This document shows, in pieces, positions 8,194-17,162 of a DNA stretch of 64,000 nucleotides. A program made the translations under genes and the position numbers. Location of the stretch: assembly GCA_002342035.1 (NCBI GenBank), contig DDPE01000035.1, forward strand, positions 1-64,000, written 5' to 3'. This stretch comes from Asticcacaulis sp. UBA2476. Its GTDB lineage: Bacteria; Pseudomonadota; Alphaproteobacteria; Caulobacterales; Caulobacteraceae. The stretch's first letter is position 1; each line of letters begins with the position of its first letter. The notes beneath the pieces are model-generated. The model had not been told where the DNA came from and searched no databases. It saw nothing but the letters and a program-made list of their open reading frames with translations.

Positions 8194-8850
8194 ATGACCC
8201 AGAAAGCCCCAAAATCAGCGCCGCCCCGAACCCCTTGTCAGATCTATCTGATCACGCCGCCGAAGATCGCTGACCTCAGCGCCTTTGCCCGCGATCTGGA
8301 GGCTGTGCTTGACGCCGCCCCCATAGCGGCCCTGCAAATCCGCCTGAAAGATGCCACCGACTATGAGATTGTGGCGGCTTCAAAGGCCATCACGCCCATC
8401 GCCCATCAGCACGGCGTGGCCGTCATCATGAACGACCGGGTGCCGCTGGTGAAGTCGCTTAAGCTTGACGGCGTACATCTGGGCCAGAGCGATATGTCGC
8501 TGAAAGAGGCCCGCAAGATTCTGGGGCCGGAGGCGATGATCGGTATCACCTGCCACAATAGCCGCCACCTGGCGATGGAAGCCGCAGAGAATAGCGCAGA
8601 TTATGTGGCCTTCGGGGCATTTTTCCCGACCACGACCAAAGAGGTTCTTCATATGGCCGAGCTCGACACCTTAAGCATCTGGCAGGAGAGCATGGAAATC
8701 CCATGCGTCGCTATTGGCGGGATCACCGCCGAAACGGCTGCGGAAATCTACGCTGCCGGTGCCGACTTTATTGCCGTCTCTGGCGCCGTATGGAACCACG
8801 CCGATGGCCCGGTCGCGGGTATCAAGGCCCTGACGGCGGCGCTGGCTTAG
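8194..8850 (+). CDS. thiE: Thiamine-phosphate synthase family protein (ThiE)
   Basis: TIM-barrel enzyme joining HMP-PP and HET-P to give thiamine phosphate. Motifs in order: ALQIRLKD, MNDRVPLV, LDGVHLGQSDM, IGITCHN, YVAFGAFFPTTTK and CVAIGGI, all characteristic of ThiE. The frame is open from 8035, but family alignment places the start near MTQKAPKSAPP at 8194 (218 residues). The ribosome site is weak (GGAC). Other thiamine genes are absent from the window. Its last 29 bases overlap the 3' end of the convergent membrane-protein gene. Confidence 0.92.
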   Translation: MTQKAPKSAPPRTPCQIYLITPPKIADLSAFARDLEAVLDAAPIAALQIRLKDATDYEIVAASKAITPIAHQHGVAVIMNDRVPLVKSLKLDGVHLGQSDMSLKEARKILGPEAMIGITCHNSRHLAMEAAENSADYVAFGAFFPTTTKEVLHMAELDTLSIWQESMEIPCVAIGGITAETAAEIYAAGADFIAVSGAVWNHADGPVAGIKALTAALA

Positions 8851-10024
8851 GTGCGCACTTATCAACGCCGTAATACGGCCAGCCCAAGGCTCCGGTATAT
8901 AGATGAGCACAAACCGGTTCGGCGTGCCGCAGTGATTTGGCGAAACTGAGGCTGACGCCCACCCTCTGCACCTCGGTCACAGGCCCCCACGGCGGCAGTA
9001 CGACATAGCTGGAGCTTTTCCGGCCCGTACCAGCTTTCACCTCACTGGGCACGACTTCGTAAACTTCGGCCTCACGCGCAGGGAGGCTGTTGATAAGGCT
9101 CAAGGCACCAAAGGCATAGATAAAGTGCAGGACGAGGGCGACAGCGAGATACCATTTGGCTTTCCCGTCACGCCGCGTTCGCGCAATCCATAAGGTCACG
9201 CAGGCCAGAAGAAATGCCCAGCCGAGGGTGACCCATTCATTGACCGGTCGTCCCGCATGAAAGCCCCAGAACCCGACCGGAATAACCGGCCAGATCGCTA
9301 CCCAGCTTAAGTTCAGCTTTGCCGGAAGGCTGTCACTATAGACCGCCCAGCGGCCCCGCGATAACCATATGGCGGCCACGGCCAGAACCGGGATAACGAT
9401 ACAGATATAGAGAAGAACATCGTGTATTTTGAAAAACACAAACGCCGAACCGGAAATCAGGCCTGACAGAACTGCGGCCCCGATGATCGTGTTCTTGTCA
9501 TAGCTGATCTTTTTAGCGCGAGCGGCCTCATCCGCCCCAAAGGCCGGGTTAGCCAACAGAAGTCCCTCTCGTGTTGCTTTTGTGGTTTCGTCCAGATCAG
9601 GAAACGCTGAAAACCAGTCAGAGAGCTTGCTGTCACGCGGTCCGAAATAAGGAACATTAACAGGCTCAGATTCACCCTTCAGGAGGAGCACTATCGAGCC
9701 AGAACCGCTCTTAGCAGGCCCCCATTTATAGGCAGCTATATTCGCACGTTCAATGCGATGAACTTCATAGATGCGACAGTATTCCAGATAATCTGGGCAT
9801 AATTCTAAGTACCCTCGACCAAGCAACATAGACGAATACACGATTGCAAATACGAAGAGTAAAACTATTGCCACAATGAACAATTGAACCGAAGGCCGCG
9901 CATCAACGCCAAAAAACACGAAAGCAAAATACATAAAAATCAAGACAGGGCTTAGCAGAGCAATCTGCACGCTCGTTCCGCTTGAAGGCCTGTAAATATA
10001 AGGATAATTTAGGTTTTCCATCAT
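8822..10024 (-). CDS. Multi-pass membrane protein of unknown function
   Basis: Not recognised. 400 residues. Two hydrophobic segments near the N-terminus (residues ~20-70), a soluble stretch (~75-170), then roughly five to six more membrane segments up to residue ~310. A C-terminal soluble domain with two cysteines follows (CAHLYTGALGWPYYGVDKC). Its ATG overlaps the stop of the upstream lipoprotein gene (ATGATG), so the two are translationally coupled and may form an envelope pair. Its 3' end overlaps thiE by 29 bases in convergent orientation. Confidence 0.75.
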   Translation of the reverse strand: MMENLNYPYIYRPSSGTSVQIALLSPVLIFMYFAFVFFGVDARPSVQLFIVAIVLLFVFAIVYSSMLLGRGYLELCPDYLEYCRIYEVHRIERANIAAYKWGPAKSGSGSIVLLLKGESEPVNVPYFGPRDSKLSDWFSAFPDLDETTKATREGLLLANPAFGADEAARAKKISYDKNTIIGAAVLSGLISGSAFVFFKIHDVLLYICIVIPVLAVAAIWLSRGRWAVYSDSLPAKLNLSWVAIWPVIPVGFWGFHAGRPVNEWVTLGWAFLLACVTLWIARTRRDGKAKWYLAVALVLHFIYAFGALSLINSLPAREAEVYEVVPSEVKAGTGRKSSSYVVLPPWGPVTEVQRVGVSLSFAKSLRHAEPVCAHLYTGALGWPYYGVDKCAPKPAPPSGP

Positions 10025-10710
10025 TCCCCCGACTCAGCCCCTTGCGGCCAGGTTAAGCGCAGTTCCGACACCACCGGCGCGGCACCGGCAAACGCTTTAT
10101 CGTCACTACGCAGAGGGTGATCGCCGCGCAAGGCTTCCGGCAGGGCGGCCTTATCCGGCACACCAAAGCGCAGTTTTAGCGCACACCGGTCAAGGTGCGC
10201 CAGCTTACCACCCCTGAAATCAACGACCGTGCCGCCCGCTTCCCAGCCAAAGCCCATCAGCACGAAGGGCTTGCCATTGGCGACCTCCACGTCTTTCAGC
10301 GTTGCCCCCAACCGCACGCCGCCGGGCCCCACCCAGTCCGTCGCAGTGGGCGCCAGGGACAGATCCGACACCTGCGTCATGGCGGCGTCCCAGAACCACA
10401 CCTCACCCCGCCGCTGCGGCATCTTGGGATACAACACCACGGTGCGCGACACCTCGCCCTCAAGGCCGCGCATGATATTGATGCGCGCCTGCCCGCGATA
10501 GATATCGGTTATCGCTTTGGCGCTTAAGCCTTTGGACACCGGCACGGTGCAGTTGAGGATGTTATTCTCAGACACACCTGCGGACATAGCGGCCTCGCTT
10601 ATGGCGCGCTCGGCCACCGCGCCGGGCCCCAGCTCTTTGGGCTCAGGCTGGCGCGAACAGGCGGCCAACGCCAAAACCCCAACAATCAAACGGCCCACCT
10701 TAAGCCCCAT
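10021..10710 (-). CDS. Predicted lipoprotein
   Basis: 229 residues. The signal peptide ends in a lipobox (VLALAAC, Cys18), so lipidation and envelope anchoring are expected. The rest is not recognised. It contains two further cysteines (ILNCTVP and LDRCALKL) that could form a disulfide, and a segment DWVGPGGVRLGATLKDVEVANGK that resembles the start of small periplasmic domains that sense ligands, though this is weak. First gene of a coupled pair with the membrane protein downstream. Confidence 0.75.
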   Translation of the reverse strand: MGLKVGRLIVGVLALAACSRQPEPKELGPGAVAERAISEAAMSAGVSENNILNCTVPVSKGLSAKAITDIYRGQARINIMRGLEGEVSRTVVLYPKMPQRRGEVWFWDAAMTQVSDLSLAPTATDWVGPGGVRLGATLKDVEVANGKPFVLMGFGWEAGGTVVDFRGGKLAHLDRCALKLRFGVPDKAALPEALRGDHPLRSDDKAFAGAAPVVSELRLTWPQGAESGE

Positions 10711-11033
10711 ACTTAACCCTTTATCTTCTCCTCCCTACGCAGTGGGGAGGTGTCAGAGCGCGAAGCGATATGACGGAGGGGTACAATCCGCCGAAAGATA
10801 CCCCTCCACCTCGTAAACTCGGCACCTCCCCATGAAATGGGGAGGAGGAAGGCCGCACAACTCACGTCGTCATTAAAGCTAAACTATTGCACATCCCTAA
10901 ACAGCGCTTTCCCAGCTTAGGCGAACCTACAGGATCGCCCCCTTGCCTTTGCAGCCCTTTGCGCGTAGTAACGCGCGCAAGCTTTTTTCGGCTGCGCGTG
11001 GTGCGCGGCTCTTTCTTTGACAAGTCGTATCTC
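10711..11033. other. Intergenic stretch before efp with an inverted pair of repeats
   Basis: About 323 bases. It holds two family B copies in opposite orientation (10728-10783 and 10799-10850), then ~180 bases of efp upstream region. A long open frame from 10887 continues into efp, but its extra residues are not EF-P-like, so I treat it as leader. Confidence 0.7.
10728..10850. repeat. Inverted pair of family B repeats
   Basis: Copy one CCTCCCTACGCAGTGGGGAGGTGTCAG...GACGGAGGGGT faces copy two ACCCCTCC...CACCTCCCCATGAAATGGGGAGG. The pair makes a large imperfect palindrome between the lipoprotein and efp promoters. Confidence 0.8.
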
Positions 11034-11603
11034 ATGCCCAAAATTAACGCGAACACCATCAAACCCGGTATGGTTCTCGAATATCAGGGCGGTCTGTGGA
11101 CCGTCGTGAAGACTGCGCACGTAAAGCCCGGTAAGGGCGGTGCCTTTGCTCAGGTCGAGCTGAAGAACCTGATCACCGGCACCAAGCTGAATGAGCGTCT
11201 GCGCTCCGAAGACACGGTCGATCGCGTTACCTTAGAGCAAAAAGATCACCTCTACCTGTTTGAAGACGGCGACATGCTGGTGTTCATGGATCAGGAAAAC
11301 TACGAACAAATCAGCCTGCATAAGGATTGGGTCGGCGAAGATCAGATCCAGTACCTGCATGACGGCATGGTTGTGATCCTTGAGTTCCACGATGAGCGCC
11401 CGATCTCGATTACTTTGCCCGACACCGTGATCCTTGAGGTCGTGGAAACCGAGCCGACCATCAAGGGCCAGACCGCCTCGTCGTCCTATAAGCCCGCCAA
11501 GGCCTCCAACGGCATGCGCGTCATGATCCCGCCGTTTATGGGCGTGGGTGAACGCATCGTCGTCGCCACCGAAAACGGCGAATATATGAAGCGCGCTGAT
11601 TAG
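11034..11603 (+). CDS. efp: Translation elongation factor P
   Basis: 189-residue EF-P, which binds between P and E sites and relieves stalling at polyproline. The KOW-like N-domain begins MPKINANTIKPGMVLEY. The loop lysine that is modified in many bacteria is K34 (HVKPGKGGAF). Two OB domains follow, ending in GERIVVATENGEYMKRAD. The ATG at 11034 matches the family start. An intrinsic terminator follows. Confidence 0.97.
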   Translation: MPKINANTIKPGMVLEYQGGLWTVVKTAHVKPGKGGAFAQVELKNLITGTKLNERLRSEDTVDRVTLEQKDHLYLFEDGDMLVFMDQENYEQISLHKDWVGEDQIQYLHDGMVVILEFHDERPISITLPDTVILEVVETEPTIKGQTASSSYKPAKASNGMRVMIPPFMGVGERIVVATENGEYMKRAD

Positions 11604-11661
11604 CCTCACGAAAAAGTTTCGACGCTGCGCGCCGAATAAATTTTTCGTGGATTTACAGTGT

Positions 11662-11710
11662 CATCTCAAGGCTAGGGGCGGCCCTTCGCCTTGAGATGGC
11701 TTTTTGTTTT
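11662..11710 (+). terminator. Intrinsic terminator after efp
   Basis: CATCTCAAGGC and GCCTTGAGATG form an 11-bp stem around a 15-base loop, followed by GCTTTTTGTTTT. Confidence 0.85.
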
Positions 11711-11748
11711 AGAGCGCGGCGTGTCCGCGAGTTGTTTTGGAATTTCAC

Positions 11749-12546
11749 ATGATCCTGCAATCCTCCCTCATCCAGGTCATGGTCGCCTCGGTCCGTAAGT
11801 CGCTGAAGGGTATTTCGCGCGACTTCGGCGAAGTCACCGAGCTTCAGGTTTCCCGCAAAGGCCCCGGCGATTTCGTCACCGCTGCCGATAAGCGCGTCGA
11901 AGCGGCTTTGTTTGAAGAACTGACCCGCGTGCGCCCCGGCTATGGCTTTCTGGGCGAAGAACAGGGCATGATCGAAGGCACCGACAAGTCCCATACCTGG
12001 ATTGTTGACCCGATCGACGGCACCACCAACTTCATGCACGGCATCCCGCATTTTGCCTGCACGGTCGCGTTGGAGCGCAGCGGTGAAATCGTCGCCGGTG
12101 TGACCTATAACCCGATCACCAATGACCTGTACTGGGCCGAAAAGGGCAAGGGCGCCTACCATAACGACCGCCGCCTGCGCGTATCTTCGCGTAAGCAACT
12201 GGACGAAACCGTGATTGCCACGGGCCTGCCATTCATCGGTAAGGCCGGTCACACTCAGGCCCTGAAAGAACTGCACCAGATCATGCAGCGCACCGCCGGC
12301 ATCCGCCGCATGGGCGCCTGCTCGCTCGATCTGGCTATGGTCGCCGCCGGTCAATATGACGGCTACTGGGAACGCGGTCTGAAGCCGTGGGATATGGCCG
12401 CAGGGCTGTTGCTGGTGGCGGAAGCCGGTGGCAAGGTCACCTCTATTGAGAACGACGACTCGCCGATGAAAACCGGTGAATTGCTGGCCACCAATTTAGA
12501 GCTCTATCCGCAACTGCTGGATAAGCTGAAGATCGGTGCGGTCTAA
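11749..12546 (+). CDS. suhB: Inositol monophosphatase family protein (SuhB-like)
   Basis: 265-residue Mg-dependent phosphatase. Metal ligands are in LGEEQG, DPIDGTTNF and the C-terminal KPWDMAAGLLL motif. It probably hydrolyses inositol-1-phosphate or related sugar phosphates; in several bacteria SuhB also assists rRNA antitermination. ATG at 11749 is preferred over an upstream TTG at 11737 because it gives the family's usual N-terminus. Immediately downstream of the efp terminator, so likely transcribed from its own promoter. Confidence 0.92.
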   Translation: MILQSSLIQVMVASVRKSLKGISRDFGEVTELQVSRKGPGDFVTAADKRVEAALFEELTRVRPGYGFLGEEQGMIEGTDKSHTWIVDPIDGTTNFMHGIPHFACTVALERSGEIVAGVTYNPITNDLYWAEKGKGAYHNDRRLRVSSRKQLDETVIATGLPFIGKAGHTQALKELHQIMQRTAGIRRMGACSLDLAMVAAGQYDGYWERGLKPWDMAAGLLLVAEAGGKVTSIENDDSPMKTGELLATNLELYPQLLDKLKIGAV

Positions 12547-12581
12547 AACCTGCCCTTGACATTTCTTATGCTCGGCCTGCC

Positions 12582-12597
12582 AATGTAGCGCTAACAT
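12582..12597. promoter_or_regulatory. LacI-family-like operator before SMP-30 gene
   Basis: The 8-bp palindrome TAGCGCTA followed by ACA matches 11 of 14 bases of the TGTTAGCGCTAACA-type site used by LacI-family sugar regulators. It lies 20 bases after TTGACA (12556), where it would block RNA polymerase. The -10 element is weak. Confidence 0.4.
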
Positions 12598-12623
12598 AAA
12601 AAAAAATGTCTACGGGAAGCGCT

Positions 12624-13595
12624 ATGATGATTACACGTCGATCGGGCCTGAAAATGGCTTTCGGAATGGGGGCTGCCGTGTGTGCGGCCCCGATCACCGC
12701 CTTGGCTGATAGCAGCATCAGCATATTAGGCGGCGCGGGCGACCTGCTCGGCGAAGGGCCTTTGTGGTCAGCCGATACCGGCCGTATCTTCTGGGTCAAT
12801 ATCGCCGCCCAGAAAATCTATGCGCTAAACCTGAAAACCAAAGCCCTGCAGACGTGGGATGCGCCGAAACCCGTCTGTTATCTGGCCGAACGCAAAAGTG
12901 GCGGCATGATCGCGGGCCTAAGCGACGGGGTTTATGCGTTCGATGAAAAGAGTTCGGCTTTCAACCTGCTGGTCAAACCCGAAGACCGCACCGATACCCG
13001 CCTCAATGACGGCAAGGTCGATGCCAAGGGCCGCCTGTGGACCGGCACCATGCACCTGCCGTGGTCGGAAAAGGTCGGGGCCTTTTACCGCGTCGACACC
13101 GACCTGAAAGCCACCAAGGTTGACGGGCCGTATCTGTGCACCAATGGGCCTACGTTTAGTCCCGATTTGAAGCGCCTGTGGCATGTCGAGTCGTTCGATA
13201 AGGTTGTCTATGTGTTCGATGTGGCCGAGGACGGCACGCTGTCTAACAAGCAGGTGTTTGTTGATTTCAAAGCCTTTGAGGCCGACGGATGGGGCGGGCC
13301 CGACGGCATGGCTACCGATGTCAAGGGCGGGGTATGGATCGCCCACTACGGCGGTGGTCGCATCAGCCGCTTTTTCCCCGATGGCAAACTCGATTTTCAG
13401 ATTAAACTGCCCGCCAGCCAGATCACCAGCCTGACCTTTGGCGGCGATAAGCTGGATCATCTGTACGTCAGTTCCGCGGCGCAATTCCTGCCCGAAGGTG
13501 CGTCGGATAAAGCCGTGGCGGGCGCGCTGTTCGAGGTGCCCCCGCCCCTCTTGCGCGGTCACATAGGTTTGCCAACCAACAAGTTTGGGGGCTAA
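12624..13595 (+). CDS. Tat-exported SMP-30/gluconolactonase family protein
   Basis: Six-bladed beta-propeller lactonase that hydrolyses sugar-acid lactones using a divalent metal. Signatures: LGEGPLW with the metal-binding Glu; RLNDGKVDAKGRLWTGTM; TNGPTFSPD; and GPDGMATD. The N-terminus TRRSGLKMAFGMGAAVCAAPITALA is a twin-arginine signal, so it acts in the periplasm. The ATG at 12624 has GGGAAG before it; an earlier ATG at 12606 lacks this. A family B repeat starts at its 3' end. Given arabinosidases elsewhere in the window, an aldonolactone substrate is plausible but unproven. Confidence 0.88.
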   Translation: MMITRRSGLKMAFGMGAAVCAAPITALADSSISILGGAGDLLGEGPLWSADTGRIFWVNIAAQKIYALNLKTKALQTWDAPKPVCYLAERKSGGMIAGLSDGVYAFDEKSSAFNLLVKPEDRTDTRLNDGKVDAKGRLWTGTMHLPWSEKVGAFYRVDTDLKATKVDGPYLCTNGPTFSPDLKRLWHVESFDKVVYVFDVAEDGTLSNKQVFVDFKAFEADGWGGPDGMATDVKGGVWIAHYGGGRISRFFPDGKLDFQIKLPASQITSLTFGGDKLDHLYVSSAAQFLPEGASDKAVAGALFEVPPPLLRGHIGLPTNKFGG

Positions 13596-13600
13596 TGAAC

Positions 13601-13656
13601 CTCCTCCCTACGAAGTGGGGAGGTGTCAGCGAGCAGCGCGAAGCTGACGGAGGGGG
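13601..13656 (+). repeat. Dispersed repeat, family B
   Basis: CCTCCTCCCTACGAAGTGGGGAGGTGTCAG...CTGACGGAGGGG. The variable part has CAGC/GCTG arms. It lies just after the SMP-30 stop codon. Confidence 0.8.
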
Positions 13657-13703
13657 CGGCGCCAGTCCACAAGCTACTCAGAAGTATCAATTTGATAACA
13701 ACA

Positions 13704-13781
13704 AGAGCCCCCACCACCACATCTCGTTTGCTATGCAAACTTCGTGCGGTCCCCCTCCCCGGCACGCCGGGGAGGTATAAT
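13704..13781 (+). repeat. Dispersed repeat, family A
   Basis: GAGCCCCCACCACCACATCTC, then inner hairpin GTTTGC-TAT-GCAAAC, then TTCGTGCGG. It ends in the perfect palindrome arms CCTCCCCGGC and GCCGGGGAGG. In this copy the C-A mismatch of other copies is restored to a pair. Confidence 0.85.
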
Positions 13782-13783
13782 TA

Positions 13784-15634
13784 TCACCCCGCATTAAACT
13801 GCAATTCGGCCAGACGTGCATAAAGCCCACCGCGGGCGACCAGTTCATCATGAGTGCCGCTCTCAACCACCTTACCACCGTCCATGACCACAATCCGGTC
13901 AGCCTTAAGCACGGTCGCCAGACGGTGTGCGATCACCAGCGTGGTACGTGTCGTCATCGCTTCATTGAGGGCCGCCTGCACCAGCCGCTCATTCTCGGCA
14001 TCCAGCGCGCTGGTCGCCTCATCCAGCAGCAGGATCGGCGCATCGCGCACCAGAGCCCGCGCAATCGACAGGCGCTGTTTCTGCCCGCCGGATAACGATT
14101 TAGCGCGCTCGCCTAACGGCTGATTGAACCCTTCGGGCAGGGCTTCGATAAAGGTCAGGGCCTGCGCCCTGGACGCGGCGGCCCGGATATCGTCGTCGGT
14201 CGCGGCTGCATTGCCAAAGCGGATATTGTCGGCGGCCGAGCCAGAAAACAGCGACGCATCCTGCGCCACCAGCGACAGGCGTTCCCGCACCGCCTTGGGG
14301 TCGGCACTCGCGATATCGACGCCGTCCATGAAAATATGGCCGCTGACCGGCTCATAATAGCGCAGTAACAGCTTAAAGACCGTCGATTTCCCGGCCCCTG
14401 ACGGCCCGACCAAGGCCACGGTTTCCCCCGGCTTAACCTCCAGCGAAAAGCCATCCAGAACCGGCAGATCGGGCCGCGACGGATAGCCAAAGACAATATT
14501 GTCAAACCGGACATGGCCCATCGGCGGCGAAGGCAAAGCGACCGGATGGGCGGGGGCCTTGATGCCCGGTTCGGCACTCAAAAGCTCATCGATCCGGCTC
14601 ATGGCCCCGGCGGCTTTTTGGACATCGCCCCAGGTTTCCGACAGCGACCCAACCGACCCCGCCACCAGCACCGACAGGATCACGAACTGGATCAGCGCCC
14701 CCTCGGTCATGTCGCCGTCCATGACCGCATTGGCCCCCAGCCACAGCACAAACGCCACCCCGCCAAAGACGAGCGAGATCACCAGCGCCGTCATGATCGC
14801 CCGCGCCCGCATCCGTTGCTGAGAGGTCGCGTAGGCCTCATCGACCGCGCCGGAAAACTTGGTCTTGGCAAAGGCTTCGCGCACAAAGGCCTGCACGGTT
14901 TCCAGCGCATCGAGCGTCTCGGCGGCAAAACCAACGGCCTGCGCGAAACTGTCCTGAGACTTGCGCGTCAGTCGCCCGACGCTGCGCCCAAAGGTAAACA
15001 GCGGCACCAGCACGAACGGGAAAATCAGCAGCACCAGTCCGGTCAGTTTGGGGCTGACGAACATCAACAGCGTCAAGCCGCCAATGAAACTCAGGGCGTT
15101 CCTGAGCGCGATCGAAATGGCCGACGAAACTAAGGTGTCAATAATCTGAAGATCGGTCGTCAGACGCGACACCACTTCGCCGGTACGGATTTTCAGGAAG
15201 AAGCCGGGATCAAGACTAAGTATATGGCCGAACACATCCTGACGCAGATTGGCCACCACCCGCTCACCCAGCTTGGTGATATAATAGTACCGCAGCGCCG
15301 TGGATATGGCCAACATGACCGCAACACCTGCCAGCACCAGAAACCAGCGGTTCAACTCCGCCGCATTGCCTGAGCCAAAGCCGTTGTCGATCAACAGCCG
15401 TGACGCGCCCGTAAGCCCCAGAGTGGCAGCCGACGACAGCAGCAGAAACAGTACCGCAAACCCGGCATCGACCTTTTGCCGCAACAGATAAGGCACCAGC
15501 CGTTTCAAGGGGCTAAGGTCGCGGGTTTTGGCCCGACCGCTGGCGGCTTGCGACAATTGCGAGACCAATTCGCTGCCCGATCCGGGACGGTCAGTTAGGG
15601 CGGTGTCGGGGGACGGAGATGAGCTAGCTTGCAT
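13784..15634 (-). CDS. ABC exporter, membrane-ATPase fusion (MsbA/multidrug type)
   Basis: About 616 residues: a six-segment transmembrane domain (residues ~45-340) followed by an ATPase domain. Walker A is GPSGAGKST near residue 410; signature LSGGQKQR; Walker B ILLLDEATSALD; switch histidine in AHRLATV. It works as a homodimer exporting lipids or hydrophobic compounds; the cargo is not evident. The frame is open far upstream, but that would run through rpmE on the other strand, so I start at MQASSSPSPDTA (15634); 15679 is an alternative. Neither has a clear ribosome site. Confidence 0.9.
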   Translation of the reverse strand: MQASSSPSPDTALTDRPGSGSELVSQLSQAASGRAKTRDLSPLKRLVPYLLRQKVDAGFAVLFLLLSSAATLGLTGASRLLIDNGFGSGNAAELNRWFLVLAGVAVMLAISTALRYYYITKLGERVVANLRQDVFGHILSLDPGFFLKIRTGEVVSRLTTDLQIIDTLVSSAISIALRNALSFIGGLTLLMFVSPKLTGLVLLIFPFVLVPLFTFGRSVGRLTRKSQDSFAQAVGFAAETLDALETVQAFVREAFAKTKFSGAVDEAYATSQQRMRARAIMTALVISLVFGGVAFVLWLGANAVMDGDMTEGALIQFVILSVLVAGSVGSLSETWGDVQKAAGAMSRIDELLSAEPGIKAPAHPVALPSPPMGHVRFDNIVFGYPSRPDLPVLDGFSLEVKPGETVALVGPSGAGKSTVFKLLLRYYEPVSGHIFMDGVDIASADPKAVRERLSLVAQDASLFSGSAADNIRFGNAAATDDDIRAAASRAQALTFIEALPEGFNQPLGERAKSLSGGQKQRLSIARALVRDAPILLLDEATSALDAENERLVQAALNEAMTTRTTLVIAHRLATVLKADRIVVMDGGKVVESGTHDELVARGGLYARLAELQFNAG

Positions 15635-15705
15635 GACGGCGCTGTTTACAGAGGAATGGCTTGCACCGCAACGGCTCATGATGTAATGGGGCGGCTTCTG
15701 AATAA

Positions 15706-15750
15706 GCGCATGCCAAAAAGTGGTCTTCCGGTTTTTGGATGAAATGCGCG
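15706..15750. repeat. Dispersed palindrome, family C
   Basis: GCGCAT...CCAAAAAGTGG...CCGGTTTTTGG...ATGCGC. The ends pair as GCGCAT/ATGCGC, and CCAAAAA/TTTTTGG pair inside. It lies between the divergent ABC exporter and rpmE. Confidence 0.7.
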
Positions 15751-15841
15751 TCAAAAAAATTGCGCCGAGGATTGTCTTCGGAGGCTTAACCCTTTTTGCG
15801 CGTCCGCGAACATGCTGGCCGGACGTATCAAGGAACCTAAA

Positions 15842-16066
15842 ATGAAAAAAGATGGTCACCCCGATTATCACTGGATCACCGTCACCCTGACGGATGGCTC
15901 GACCTATCAGACGCGCTCCACCTACGGCAAGGAAGGCGCTGTGCTGAACCTCGACATCGATCCGCGCACTCACCCGGCCTGGACCGGCGGCGCCAACACC
16001 CTGCTTGACCGCGCCGGCCGCGTGTCGCGCTTCAACAACAAGTTCGGCGGCTTCCTTAAGAAATAA
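15842..16066 (+). CDS. rpmE: 50S ribosomal protein L31 (zinc-free type)
   Basis: 74 residues starting MKKDGHPDYHWITV and containing RSTYGKEGAVLNLDIDP, HPAWTGG and RVSRFNNKFGGF, as in alphaproteobacterial L31. No cysteines are present, so this is the form without zinc ligands. AAGGA stands 7 bases before the ATG. Followed by a strong terminator. Confidence 0.96.
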   Translation: MKKDGHPDYHWITVTLTDGSTYQTRSTYGKEGAVLNLDIDPRTHPAWTGGANTLLDRAGRVSRFNNKFGGFLKK

Positions 16067-16100
16067 GCGGGGACGCCCCGCTACGGAAAACAAGTTTCTT

Positions 16101-16140
16101 AAAAATCCGGCTCAGGGCAACTTGAGCCGGATTTTTCGTG
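16101..16140 (+). terminator. Intrinsic terminator after rpmE
   Basis: AAAATCCGGCTCA and TGAGCCGGATTTT form a long stem that ends in T-rich sequence. A smaller GCGGGG/CCCCGC hairpin precedes it at 16068. Confidence 0.85.
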
Positions 16141-16155
16141 TAATTTTTGCTTTAA

Positions 16156-16200
16156 CGCGCATTTCAATCCGAAAACCGTTGCACACTTTTCGGAATGCGC
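16156..16200. repeat. Dispersed palindrome, family C
   Basis: GCGCATTTC...TCCGAAAACCGTTGCACACTTTTCGGA...ATGCGC. Outer GCGCATTTC/GGAATGCGC and inner CCGAAAA/TTTTCGG pair. It is the best preserved copy of this family here and lies just before the DUF3445 gene. Confidence 0.75.
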
Positions 16201-16214
16201 TCTAACACGCGCTC

Positions 16215-17087
16215 ATGACCCCACGATACACGCCCTATGACGGTTCATCGAAGCTGTTTCAGATCGGATTGAAACCGCTCGATCTGCATGACTGGATTGA
16301 TGCGGACGCGCACCTACTGGCCTATATGGATGCCAAGGATAAGGTCATGAACCGCGTCCCCCATGAGGTGTTTGTGGCTGAGGCAGGCACAGAGGATGCG
16401 CAAGCCGAGGTTCTGCATCTGCTGGCCGACCATTTGCCGCACAGGTATCCGAATACTTATCACCGTCTGGGGCCGCAGGTTGATATTGTACCGGCATTCC
16501 GGCGCGTGCGGATGGATGCACCGTTTTTGCCGCCCCTGCTGATTGCGGCAGGTCTGGTGCAGGAAGACCTTGTGCTGATGCGCAAAAGTGCCAATGGCTG
16601 GCGGTTATCTGCGGGGTGCGTCTGTTTTGCGTCGTCGTGGAGCCTGCCGGAGAAGTTCGGTAAGGCGCTGGACGCCATCCACGCGCCGGTGCCGGGGTTC
16701 TCAGCGGGCACCCGCAACGCCACCATTATGAGCCGAATTTTCGATAATCTGACGCCGGATCAGCCGGTCGTGCGCTGGAACTGGTCGATATATGGCAATG
16801 ACGAATTGCATCATCCGCACCTGTCGCCGTCGCGGAGGTTCGATGACGGGATGTACCTTCGGCTGGAGCGCCAGACCCTGCGCAAGCTGCCGGTCAGCGG
16901 TGATATCCTGTTCACCATCCGCATCTATATCGACCCGCTGGAGGCGCTCACCCGCCGCGATGATGGTGCCAGCCTTGCCCGCGCCATAGCTACGCAGATT
17001 GAGGCCCTGACACCGGAGGAACTGGACTACAAAGGGTTGACGGTGGAGAAGAACCGGTTGTTGCAGCGGTTGTCCGAAATTATGTAG
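16215..17087 (+). CDS. Heme-dependent oxidative N-demethylase family protein (DUF3445)
   Basis: 290 residues. The family signature is clear: VQEDLVLMRK, GWRLSAGCVCFASSW, IHAPVPGF, then RWNWSIYGNDELHHP and the C-terminal RLERQTLRKLPVSGDILFTIRIY. Characterised members use heme to remove N-methyl groups oxidatively (dimethylamine catabolism); others act on unknown amines. No partner reductase is nearby. A family A repeat follows at the stop codon. Confidence 0.88.
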   Translation: MTPRYTPYDGSSKLFQIGLKPLDLHDWIDADAHLLAYMDAKDKVMNRVPHEVFVAEAGTEDAQAEVLHLLADHLPHRYPNTYHRLGPQVDIVPAFRRVRMDAPFLPPLLIAAGLVQEDLVLMRKSANGWRLSAGCVCFASSWSLPEKFGKALDAIHAPVPGFSAGTRNATIMSRIFDNLTPDQPVVRWNWSIYGNDELHHPHLSPSRRFDDGMYLRLERQTLRKLPVSGDILFTIRIYIDPLEALTRRDDGASLARAIATQIEALTPEELDYKGLTVEKNRLLQRLSEIM

Positions 17088-17088
17088 G

Positions 17089-17162
17089 CCCCCACCACCA
17101 CATCTCATCGCTGCGCGATTTCGTGCGGTCCCCCTCCCCGGCACGCCAGGGAGGTATAAGAA
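17089..17162 (+). repeat. Dispersed repeat, family A (5' part of a composite)
   Basis: CCCCCACCACCACATCTC, inner hairpin ATCGC-TGC-GCGAT, then CCTCCC/GGGAGG arms. Directly followed by a second conserved block up to 17315 that is also found after the copy at 23275. Confidence 0.85.

Noticed and set aside
11604..11748. suhB-type regulatory RNA between efp and suhB
   Set aside because: Beyond the strong terminator of efp I see no match to a known RNA motif; the name alone is not evidence.
15635..16093. N-terminal extension of the ABC exporter across rpmE
   Set aside because: The extra residues are antisense to ribosomal protein L31, cross a palindromic repeat and do not resemble an exporter N-terminus.
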